Of a stretch of DNA of 5,389 bases, positions 1 to 5,389 are shown piece after piece. The notes beneath the pieces were generated by a model, which saw nothing but the letters and a program-made list of their open reading frames with translations, searched no databases and was not told the origin of the DNA. Source of the DNA: Bacteriovorax stolpii (lineage in GTDB: Bacteria > Bdellovibrionota > Bacteriovoracia > Bacteriovoracales > Bacteriovoracaceae); the NCBI GenBank assembly GCA_945862475.1, contig CAMAYW010000197.1, positions 1 through 5,389 of the forward strand, read 5' to 3'. Numbering within the stretch: the stretch's first letter is position 1; every line of letters begins with the position of its first letter. The position numbers and the translations under genes are program-made.

Positions 1-225
1 TTTGAAATCTTTGAAACCATGAACAACTTTTTCTGTGTCTAAGTACTGATATCGATCAAGAAGCGGCTCCTCGTTAACGCAGAAGCATTCTTTTCCATAT
101 TTTCTTAAGGCAAGACAAAGAGAAATTTCAGATCCGATACCATCGGCATCAGGAAACTCATGAGTTGTGATGAGAATCCGCTTCGCTACTTGAATTCTTG
201 ACTTAAAAGTATCTAAAATAGTCAT
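1..225 (-). CDS. DHH-family phosphoesterase, NrnA-like (N-terminal fragment, runs off left edge)
   Basis: Reading leftward from an ATG at 225-223 gives 75 uninterrupted codons to the window edge. The start of the protein is a short helix followed by a hydrophobic strand (RILITTH, residues 16-22) and the motif HEFPDADGIGSE (residues 22-33). This matches motif I of the DHH superfamily (H-x-x-P-D-x-D-x-x-G-S), whose His and Asp residues bind the catalytic metals. The following helix (ISLCLALRKYGK) and the strand with CFCVNEEP fit the Rossmann-like DHH fold. Proteins of this subgroup are typically NrnA-like: they degrade short oligoribonucleotides or pAp in the cytoplasm. The remaining DHH motifs and the DHHA1 domain lie outside the window, so the exact substrate is uncertain. 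A weak Shine-Dalgarno sequence (GAGAAGA, complement of 236-242) lies 10 bases before the ATG. The frame stays open upstream, so a longer protein cannot be excluded. It is divergent from the ABC operon. Confidence 0.82.
   Translation of the reverse strand, partial: MTILDTFKSRIQVAKRILITTHEFPDADGIGSEISLCLALRKYGKECFCVNEEPLLDRYQYLDTEKVVHGFKDFK
190..219 (+). promoter_or_regulatory. Candidate sigma-70-type promoter for the ABC operon
   Basis: TTGAAT at 190-195 (four of six consensus -35 bases) is followed after 18 bases by TAAAAT at 214-219 (five of six -10 bases). Transcription would begin near 226, giving a leader of about 57 bases before the ATG at 283. The elements lie inside the start of the divergent phosphoesterase gene, as the 57-bp intergenic gap almost requires. 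AT-rich DNA produces such matches by chance, so this is only a candidate. A TTGACT at 198-203 with CATAGT at 223-228 is a poorer alternative (19-base spacer). Confidence 0.3.
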
Positions 226-282
226 AGTTTTAATATCTTCTCGGAATTTAAATCTGTTAACTAGAGAGCGAAGTAAAATTGT

Positions 283-1221
283 ATGAGCAATATTGATAAA
301 ATACTAGTAGTTGACAATGTCTCTAGAGAATTTCCTGGCAGAAAGGCCGTCACAAATGTCTCTTTTGAAGTGGAAAAGGGATCTATTCATGGGTTTCTAG
401 GTCCTAATGGAGCAGGAAAATCAACCACCATGAGAATGATTGCTGGTCTTCTTCCTCCTTCTTCCGGTCAAATAACGGTTCTTGGGGAGAAAGTTACGGG
501 TTTCAACCCAAACCTAAAAAATCAAATTGGTCTTCTGCCCGAGAATGCACCTCTAATATTAGACATGTCAGTTGAAAAATATTTACGTTTTGTTGCGAGA
601 CTCCACGGAGTTCAAAATCTTAACGATCAGGTTGAGCAAGTCATGTCTGAGCTCATGATTTTGGACGTAAGAAAAAGATTGATTGGGAATTTATCTAAAG
701 GCTACAAACAAAGAGTTGGTTTGGCCCAAACTCTTGTTTATGATGCTCCATTTTTAATTTTAGACGAACCGACAAATGGTCTTGATCCTCAAACAGTCGT
801 GGAATTAAGAGATTACATAAGACGACTTTCAAACCGTAAAACGATTCTTTTTTCCTCTCATATCCTGCCAGAAGTTGAACAACTTTGTGACCAAATCACA
901 ATTATTCATCAAGGTAAAGTTAGGGCCTCAGGAAATTTACATGAGATCCACAAGAAATTTAGACAAGGCCTTGTTTTAAAAATTGGCTTACGAGTAGGTG
1001 AACATCTTCCAGATCTATCCATCTTTGGTAAGTATGAAATCACTCAGTCTCATGTTGTTGCGAAGGAAGTACAATTTCATGTGACATTTGAGAACGACAC
1101 CGACTGCAGATCAGAGATTGGAAAATATCTTATCAAAAGTGGTGTAAATCTTCTCACTATGCAGGTGGAGTCGCCTGAACTAGAAGATATTTTCTTACAA
1201 GTTACGGAGACAAAAAAATGA
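283..1221 (+). CDS. ABC transporter ATP-binding protein, GldA-like
   Basis: This is the cytoplasmic ATPase subunit that powers the permease encoded next. All nucleotide-binding motifs are present: Walker A GPNGAGKST (residues 40-48), a Q-loop region with LPEN (85-88, Glu where many ABC proteins have Gln, as is common in this subfamily), signature LSKGYKQR (137-144), Walker B FLILDEP (157-163) with catalytic Glu162, D-loop GLDP (166-169) and switch His193. F17 sits where the adenine-stacking aromatic is expected. Residues from about 230 to 312 form an extra C-terminal domain ending in SPELEDIFLQVTE, a tail typical of GldA/CcmA/NosF-type ATPases. The 312-residue length is normal for them. The start is well fixed: a TAA at 274-276 closes the frame just upstream, and a GAAG at 270-273 is a modest ribosome site. 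The gene overlaps the permease start by ATGA. The class is secure, but the substrate is unknown and a role in gliding is not shown. Confidence 0.95.
   Translation: MSNIDKILVVDNVSREFPGRKAVTNVSFEVEKGSIHGFLGPNGAGKSTTMRMIAGLLPPSSGQITVLGEKVTGFNPNLKNQIGLLPENAPLILDMSVEKYLRFVARLHGVQNLNDQVEQVMSELMILDVRKRLIGNLSKGYKQRVGLAQTLVYDAPFLILDEPTNGLDPQTVVELRDYIRRLSNRKTILFSSHILPEVEQLCDQITIIHQGKVRASGNLHEIHKKFRQGLVLKIGLRVGEHLPDLSIFGKYEITQSHVVAKEVQFHVTFENDTDCRSEIGKYLIKSGVNLLTMQVESPELEDIFLQVTETKK
289..317 (-). promoter_or_regulatory. Candidate sigma-70-type promoter for the divergent phosphoesterase gene
   Basis: On the minus strand, TTGTCA (complement of 312-317, five of six -35 bases) is followed by a 17-base spacer and AATATT (289-294, four of six -10 bases). 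Transcription would start near 282 and leave a leader of about 57 bases before the ATG at 225. The site overlaps the first codons of the ABC ATPase gene. A separate TACAAT (minus strand, complement of 279-284) is a good -10 match but has no suitable -35 partner. This rests on consensus matching only. Confidence 0.28.
1206..1221 (+). promoter_or_regulatory. ATPase/permease translational junction: Shine-Dalgarno, A7 slippery tract and ATGA overlap
   Basis: GGAG at 1206-1209 stands 8 bases before the permease ATG (1218), a good ribosome site lying within the end of the ATPase gene. The ATPase stop TGA (1219-1221) overlaps that ATG, the classic arrangement for termination-reinitiation. Between them is a run of seven A (1212-1218). 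In the ATPase frame it reads A AAA AAA, the X XXY YYZ layout of a -1 slippery site, and the stop codon follows immediately. A slip back by one base continues in the permease frame exactly at its Met codon. The junction is certain; programmed slippage is only a possibility. Confidence 0.6.
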
Positions 1222-1973
1222 TTTGGACTATTTGGAAAAAAGAGGTGGAGTCTTATTTCGCTTCACCTCTGGCTTATATATTAATAGGTCTTTTTTCGCT
1301 AATTACTGGGATAATGTTCTTTAACTTATTGGTGACCTATACTGATGGAGTTCAGGCGATTCCACAGGATATGGCACAAAATATTTCTTTTGTAGAAGAA
1401 GTGGTCTTGAAGCTTTTTGCAAATATTAATTTTCTATTCTTGATCTTCATACCTCTTATAACGATGAAACTATTTTCTGAAGAAAAACGTCTTGAAACAA
1501 TTGATCTTTTTTGGTTGTCTCCCATAAAAGAATGGCAAGTTGTGATTGCAAAAGGTCTCTCTGCTTTAAGTCTTGTTCTTTCGATGCTTTTAATGACAGT
1601 TATTTTCCCCCTGATTATCTGGGGAGTCGGAATAAAAGATATCTCTCTTTTAAGTACTTCTTATTTGTCCGTAATTTTGAATGCTTGTTGCTATATTTCG
1701 TTGGGTCTTTTCTGTTCCTCCATTACCAATAATCAAATTATTTCCGCGCTCCTCTCCATTCTAGGGATCCTTTTCCTTTGGATGATTACTTGGGGGGGCC
1801 ACTTAAATTCAAACTACATGATTTCTGAGATCTTTAATTATCTTGGGATAACCTCACATTTTGAAAGGATCCTAAGAGGCCTTCTAGGAACTCAGGATCT
1901 TATTTATTATGGAAGTTTCATTTTCTTCTTTGGTTATTTAACCGTAAAAAGTCTTGGAAGGAGAAACTGGTAA
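1218..1973 (+). CDS. ABC-2 type permease, GldF-like
   Basis: This is the integral inner-membrane subunit of the transporter, expected to dimerise and bind two ATPase subunits. The 251-residue protein opens with an amphipathic segment, IWKKEVESYFASPLAYI (residues 5-21), a hallmark of GldF/NosY-type permeases, and leads into helix 1 (about 18-38). Helix 2 spans about 70-83. The cytoplasmic loop FSEEKRLETIDLFWLSPI (86-103) is the conserved coupling region of ABC-2 permeases (usual form: F-x-E-E-R/K-x-x-G/E-T-I-E/D-L-L-x-x-S-P). Further hydrophobic spans lie near 114-137, 147-169, 174-192 and 226-243, giving six helices, the expected number. Length matches the short GldF family. It overlaps the ATPase gene by four bases and the next gene by one base. 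An unusual G7 tract at 1792-1798 encodes W192-G193-G194. The substrate cannot be inferred from this protein. Confidence 0.92.
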   Translation: MIWTIWKKEVESYFASPLAYILIGLFSLITGIMFFNLLVTYTDGVQAIPQDMAQNISFVEEVVLKLFANINFLFLIFIPLITMKLFSEEKRLETIDLFWLSPIKEWQVVIAKGLSALSLVLSMLLMTVIFPLIIWGVGIKDISLLSTSYLSVILNACCYISLGLFCSSITNNQIISALLSILGILFLWMITWGGHLNSNYMISEIFNYLGITSHFERILRGLLGTQDLIYYGSFIFFFGYLTVKSLGRRNW

Positions 1974-1975
1974 TG
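1958..1975 (+). promoter_or_regulatory. Strong Shine-Dalgarno and TAATG stop-start overlap at the permease/GldG-like junction
   Basis: AAGGAG at 1958-1963 is the best ribosome-binding sequence in the window, 9 bases before the ATG at 1973. The permease stop TAA (1971-1973) shares its last A with this ATG. The site supports the chosen start for the GldG-like gene and suggests it is translated efficiently, either by coupling or independently. Confidence 0.7.
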
Positions 1976-3499
1976 AAAAACTGGCTTTATCCACTCTGGG
2001 TGATTATAGATGTCCTCATATTTGTTGCTGCGATCGCTCTCTGGGTAACGGCTCCGGAATTTACGACATTGAATATTGTTGTTACTGTTTTTGCGATGGC
2101 CTTAGGATTTCTTTTGAGTGTTGTCAAAATCGACATCATGAAAGAAATCATTAGAAGTCAGTATTTCCGTTCAGCGATATCCCACTTGATAAATGTTTTA
2201 CTTGTTCTGTGTATTTTTGGAGTACTGAATTATCTAGGGAACAAAAATTATCAAGAGTTCGATCTCTCTTCAGAAAAAAGAAATAGCCTCACAGATCAAA
2301 CTCGTAAAGTGATAGAGATGGTTAAGTCTCCTTTGAAGATTTCTGTTTTTTCAAGACGAGAAGAGTGGTCATCGATGCTGAATCTTTTGAAGCTTTATGA
2401 AGCCCAGAGTAAGCTCATCTCAATAGAGGCTATCGACACGGATGTGAGAAGGGATCTCGTCGAGTCAAAAAAAATCACGCAAAACGGAATAGTCATTATC
2501 GATTATTTAGGGAAAGAGACTTCTTTCCCACTTGTGGATGAGTTATCTGTGACAAACGGTCTTTTAAAAGCACTCCGAAAAGATAAAATTGTTTTATACA
2601 TTATGACTGGCCATCAAGAGTTGTCTTGTTCTGAAACTTCAGAGGAAGGACTCTCTATTTTGTGTGATAAATTAAAATCTTTAAACTATGAAGTCAAAGA
2701 ACTGGATCTCGCGAGAACAGATCGAATTCCAAGTGATGCAAATGCGGTATTTGTATTGGGCCCTATTTCTGGATATCTAAAAGAAGAAGTCGCGATTATT
2801 AAGAACTATGTCGATCGTGGTGGAAACTTTTTCTTGGCCCTTGCTCCAGCCTTTAAGGCCGAGCTATATGATAATTTAACCAATGTTGTGAAACCTTTTG
2901 GTCTTCTTCTAGGGAAAGATATTGTTATCGATAGGCTCTCGACAGTCCAGGGGGCGGAGGCAACAATTCCTATCGTCAATAAGTATGATTCTCATCATCC
3001 AATAACGGAAGGATTTAATCTTAGGACTGTCTTTCCACTAAGTTCTTCTGTCTCTACACTTCAGGGGAAAGATACCGCCCAATTGATCGCATTGACTTCA
3101 CCTTTTCCCGCCAGCTGGGCAGAAAAGGATCTTAAAGCAGTTACTCAGGGAAAGGCAAAATTTGATGAAAAAATTGATAGCAAAGGTCCTGTTGGGTTAA
3201 TGGGGATCGCCGAAGGAGTGGGTGAATCGACCTCAAGGGTAGTCCTTCTCGGCTCTAGTTCTTTCCTCGTCAATGGCTACCAGACTCAATCGGGCAACAC
3301 GACTCTTTTCTTGAATTCAGTTTCATGGATGATTAATGATGAAGGTATTATTTCGCTTAATAGACCAGGCGTAGAGGAGTATCCCGTTATTTTAAGTGCT
3401 CAGCATCTGCAAATGATATTCATCATTGCTATTTTAATTGTACCTATCGTCTTTTTTGGTACAGCAATATTTGTCTATCGTCGAAGAAGACAGTTATGA
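1973..3499 (+). CDS. GldG-like ABC transporter auxiliary membrane protein
   Basis: This 508-residue protein is the third component of a GldA/F/G-type system. Three N-terminal hydrophobic helices (about 8-26, 31-50 and 70-88) precede the family's conserved opening FDLSSEKRNSLTDQTRKVIE (96-115), then a strand in SPLKISVFSRR (119-129). The soluble middle region shows the GldG/IFT52-like (GIFT) fold cues: IVLYIMTGHQE (206-216, usually GHGE), the strand AVFVLGPISGYLKEE (258-272), NYVDRGGNFFLALAP (278-292), then VVLLGSSSFLVNG (423-435) and LFLNSVSWMINDEG (445-458). A final helix at about 480-502 is followed by the basic tail YRRRRQL. The large domain probably faces the periplasm between the N- and C-terminal helices, with the basic tail in the cytoplasm. 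The three-helix N-terminus is larger than the single anchor often seen, suggesting these helices join the permease in the membrane. It overlaps the next gene by ATGA. The family call is firm; its biochemical role is not established. Confidence 0.88.
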   Translation: MKNWLYPLWVIIDVLIFVAAIALWVTAPEFTTLNIVVTVFAMALGFLLSVVKIDIMKEIIRSQYFRSAISHLINVLLVLCIFGVLNYLGNKNYQEFDLSSEKRNSLTDQTRKVIEMVKSPLKISVFSRREEWSSMLNLLKLYEAQSKLISIEAIDTDVRRDLVESKKITQNGIVIIDYLGKETSFPLVDELSVTNGLLKALRKDKIVLYIMTGHQELSCSETSEEGLSILCDKLKSLNYEVKELDLARTDRIPSDANAVFVLGPISGYLKEEVAIIKNYVDRGGNFFLALAPAFKAELYDNLTNVVKPFGLLLGKDIVIDRLSTVQGAEATIPIVNKYDSHHPITEGFNLRTVFPLSSSVSTLQGKDTAQLIALTSPFPASWAEKDLKAVTQGKAKFDEKIDSKGPVGLMGIAEGVGESTSRVVLLGSSSFLVNGYQTQSGNTTLFLNSVSWMINDEGIISLNRPGVEEYPVILSAQHLQMIFIIAILIVPIVFFGTAIFVYRRRRQL

Positions 3500-4803
3500 A
3501 AAACAATATCATTCTTTTTGGAATTCTCTCCCTTCTCGTCGTTGGAACTTATTTTTTTCAAGAAAAAAGAGTCGAGCAAGAGTTAAAAGATTCTAGATTA
3601 AAAGATGCATTAATCGTTGATGACATTTTACAATTAGACCTCCCGAATGTTAAGGCAGAAAAAAAACATGGACAGTGGTTTGATGGGGAAACTCTTCTTT
3701 CTTATAATACCTTCAAGCAAATAGAAAAGAAATTTTCAGAGATCATGAAAATAAAAGACATCTCAGGTGACTGGAAAAATTTTTCACGACAAAATTTTCC
3801 TTTTAAACTAAATGGAGAAGACTGGGCCATTGGAGATCTTTCCCTCGATAAGCAATCATTTTACATTAAACGAGATAAGAAAATTTATCTTGCTGAGATT
3901 GAGGGGGAAAGTCATCATCTTACGACAGATGGGACTGAAATTGCTGAGATAAAATTGAACGAACTGTTGGGACTTCTTTCGAAGAGAAAAAATGAATTAA
4001 AAGAGTTACAGCTTTTTCGTTATTTTCGTGATTTACCTTTGGATCAAGTCGTTATCTCAAATGATGGTGATCTTCCCTTCGAACTAAATTTACTTTCAAA
4101 CACGACAACTCCTGCGCCCATCCCTGGAATAGAAGTTCACTCAAATTTAAAAAATAAATTTATGTCACTTTTAACACAAGCAACGTTAAAAGAGGTTCTG
4201 CCTTTCTCAGAGAAGGGTAAATTTAAAAAGATATCTGAAGTTAATTTTATCAACCAGAATAATAAACTGAAGTGGGAGCTTTGGTTAAAAAGTCAAAACT
4301 CAGCAGATGCAATAATTTTTGAGCCAGTCTCGAAAAGATCGTTTTTGATGGTTGGGGGAACTCTTAAAGTTTTCTTCGTTCGGCTTCAAGATTATTGGGA
4401 TAAAAAAGTCATCCCTCAAAAATATTTTCAGCCATTCTCTGAAATTCAGGTGACATTCACACAAGGTGATAAATTTGAAGAATTGACCCTAGAGAATAAA
4501 GAACCCTTAAAGTTTTTTCCTAAGAAGTTCAAAATTGATTCTGAAAAAATGGAACAACTTACTCAAATGATTTTTAATTTAGGAGCAAGAGATCAAGCTG
4601 AGCGAGTCTCCATTCTAACGAAAGCAGAAAAAAAACAGTTACTTTCTGGAAATCATTTAATCATCCGAGTTATGGATCAAGAATTAGTTCTTTGGAGAAA
4701 AACGGAGGAACTCATAGTCGCCAATGTCACTCAAGGATTCAAAGCACACTTCACTCTTCTAGATGAAAAATTTCTCGGTACTTTTGAAGATATGTTAAAA
4801 TAA
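3496..4803 (+). CDS. DUF4340-like single-span accessory protein
   Basis: The 435-residue product begins with MKNN and one hydrophobic helix (about residues 4-21), then a charged region. This is a signal-anchor pattern that would place about 410 residues outside the cytoplasmic membrane. The rest is a beta-rich, lysine- and glutamate-rich soluble domain with no catalytic motif that I recognise. Pieces such as KAEKKHGQWFDG (53-64), with a strand-turn-strand look, and repeated Leu-rich helices (LNELLGLLSKRK; EKMEQLTQMIFNLG) suggest two related halves, as in DUF4340 proteins. The assignment rests mainly on gene order: DUF4340 genes commonly follow GldG-like genes in ABC operons. The start is supported by the ATGA overlap with the GldG-like gene and the purine-rich GAAGAAGA at 3483-3490. 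It probably works with the GldG-like domain at the outer face of the transporter, though no activity can be named. Confidence 0.68.
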   Translation: MKNNIILFGILSLLVVGTYFFQEKRVEQELKDSRLKDALIVDDILQLDLPNVKAEKKHGQWFDGETLLSYNTFKQIEKKFSEIMKIKDISGDWKNFSRQNFPFKLNGEDWAIGDLSLDKQSFYIKRDKKIYLAEIEGESHHLTTDGTEIAEIKLNELLGLLSKRKNELKELQLFRYFRDLPLDQVVISNDGDLPFELNLLSNTTTPAPIPGIEVHSNLKNKFMSLLTQATLKEVLPFSEKGKFKKISEVNFINQNNKLKWELWLKSQNSADAIIFEPVSKRSFLMVGGTLKVFFVRLQDYWDKKVIPQKYFQPFSEIQVTFTQGDKFEELTLENKEPLKFFPKKFKIDSEKMEQLTQMIFNLGARDQAERVSILTKAEKKQLLSGNHLIIRVMDQELVLWRKTEELIVANVTQGFKAHFTLLDEKFLGTFEDMLK

Positions 4804-4809
4804 GAGCTT

Positions 4810-5389
4810 ATGAAAACATTGCTTGAAATCCTTGAAACATATCTTATGGTCCTGGTTCATCCTTTCAGGATTCATGATCAGTTTCGGCACCAAGTTCCTA
4901 TTCCTAATCACGAAGGGCATCTTTACCCTCCGTTAACACTTGCTGAGTCACTTGGAATTTCTTGGGTTTTTGCTGTGATTCGAGGACTTGCGAGAATTAT
5001 CGTTTTGAATTTTTTTCTTAATTCTTTTTTAAAGCTCCAAGGAGAAAACTTTCCGTTTCTTCAGGAATTGATCACCAATTCAGGTGCTTCCTCCTATTAC
5101 TTTTTTCTATTTTCCGCAGCTCTAGATATTATTTTCTTTCCTGTTAGCTCTATTGTCCTTACAGAAGTGTGGGCTTGGATTATAAAAAAATATTCTGGAT
5201 GGTTAAATCCCGATTTGCCACACGATCAGATCTCAGATCAAATAACAACTCATGCTCTTGCTTCTCATGTGTTTAGTATCATCCCTTTTATTGGTGATGT
5301 TGTTCAGGGAATTCTGTACTACTTTCTCCTTTATGCAGGACTTAGATCCAACCTCGGGGCCTCTCGATCCCTTGCTTGGGTTATCTTGC
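4810..5389 (+). CDS. Multi-span membrane protein, possibly Yip1-family (C-terminus beyond right edge)
   Basis: An ATG at 4810, six bases after the previous stop, opens a frame of 193 codons that continues past the window. The protein has an N-terminal amphipathic helix and VHPFRIHDQFRHQVP (16-30), a juxtamembrane style seen in Yip1-type proteins, where an HP(F/x) motif precedes the first helix. Hydrophobic spans lie near 48-74, 96-118 and 153-175. The segment HALASHVFSIIPFIGDVV (148-165), followed by a long helix and AGLRSNLGASRSLAWVIL (176-193), resembles the end of Yip1 domains, which have a P-x-x-G turn and a Gly-Leu-Arg before a last helix. I do not recognise a specific gene. The ribosome site AAGAG (4802-4806) is only 3 bases from the ATG, so the start is less sure; Met13 (4846) is a weaker alternative. 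Spacing puts it in the ABC operon. A role in membrane organisation or in helping the transporter is inference. Confidence 0.72.
   Translation, partial: MKTLLEILETYLMVLVHPFRIHDQFRHQVPIPNHEGHLYPPLTLAESLGISWVFAVIRGLARIIVLNFFLNSFLKLQGENFPFLQELITNSGASSYYFFLFSAALDIIFFPVSSIVLTEVWAWIIKKYSGWLNPDLPHDQISDQITTHALASHVFSIIPFIGDVVQGILYYFLLYAGLRSNLGASRSLAWVIL

Noticed and set aside
311..316. Perfect TTGACA on the plus strand, as a promoter -35 element.
   Set aside because: It is inside the ATPase coding region, and the expected -10 position (334-339, CCTGGC) has no similarity to TATAAT.
1511..1732. Open frame of 73 codons inside the permease gene in another frame.
   Set aside because: It lies wholly within a gene with strong family motifs, has no ribosome site of note, and its Cys/Phe/Ser-rich translation looks like an out-of-frame shadow.
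1954..2154. Open frame of 66 codons across the permease/GldG-like junction.
   Set aside because: It overlaps the GldG-like start in another frame. The Cys-rich translation has no recognisable feature, and the AAGGAG at 1958-1963 serves the ATG at 1973.
2467..2474. A8 run inside the GldG-like gene that also reads A AAA AAA in phase (S165-K166-K167).
   Set aside because: A -1 slip leads to a stop at 2539-2541 and only a truncated product. Similar A8 runs at 3659-3666 and 4628-4635 show that such tracts are ordinary lysine/glutamate coding in this AT-rich DNA.
4804..4809. Possible terminator or operon end after the DUF4340-like gene.
   Set aside because: Only six bases separate the genes and there is no hairpin followed by a T run, so read-through into the next gene is expected.
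5225..5241. Two nearby CAGATC words as a possible small repeat or operator.
   Set aside because: Six-base words in a coding region with no further copies in register; best explained as chance.

Overview
The window is a compact, AT-rich bacterial stretch, mostly one rightward operon. It encodes a GldA/GldF/GldG-type ABC transporter with an accessory protein, plus the start of a further membrane protein. A leftward DHH-family phosphoesterase gene begins just upstream and runs off the left edge. I see no mobile elements, RNA genes, CRISPR arrays or large repeats. The set ABC ATPase, short ABC-2 permease, GldG-like protein and DUF4340-like protein is known from Bacteroidetes and also from Bdellovibrionota, Myxococcota and other groups. 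The low G+C content, many A runs and this gene order would fit a Bacteriovorax/Halobacteriovorax-like member of the Bdellovibrionota. That assignment is inference only; nothing here is a definitive taxonomic marker.

Layout. Positions 1-225 (minus strand) hold the N-terminal 75 codons of a DHH/NrnA-like phosphoesterase. Positions 226-282 are a 57-bp divergent intergenic region, so the promoters of both sides probably extend into the opposing coding sequences. Then come 283-1221 ABC ATPase (GldA-like), 1218-1973 six-helix ABC-2 permease (GldF-like), 1973-3499 GldG-like membrane-anchored extracytoplasmic protein, 3496-4803 DUF4340-like single-span protein, and 4810 to the right edge a multi-span protein with Yip1-like character, truncated by the window.

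How the genes work together. The ATPase has every nucleotide-binding motif and should energise a dimer of the permease. The GldG-like and DUF4340-like proteins each carry a large soluble domain held by membrane helices, presumably outside the cytoplasmic membrane, where they may handle or couple the transported substrate. The four transporter genes are joined by ATGA, TAATG and ATGA overlaps and the fifth follows after 6 bp, which points to one transcript with coupled translation. The substrate is unknown. In Flavobacterium the homologous GldA/F/G proteins are linked to gliding motility, but the same architecture exists in many non-gliders.

The most notable sequence-level signal is an in-phase A AAA AAA slippery heptamer abutting the stop codon of the ATPase gene. 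A -1 slip there would fuse the ATPase directly to the permease. A seven-G tract inside the permease gene is also notable, because a one-base slip in either direction would truncate the protein.
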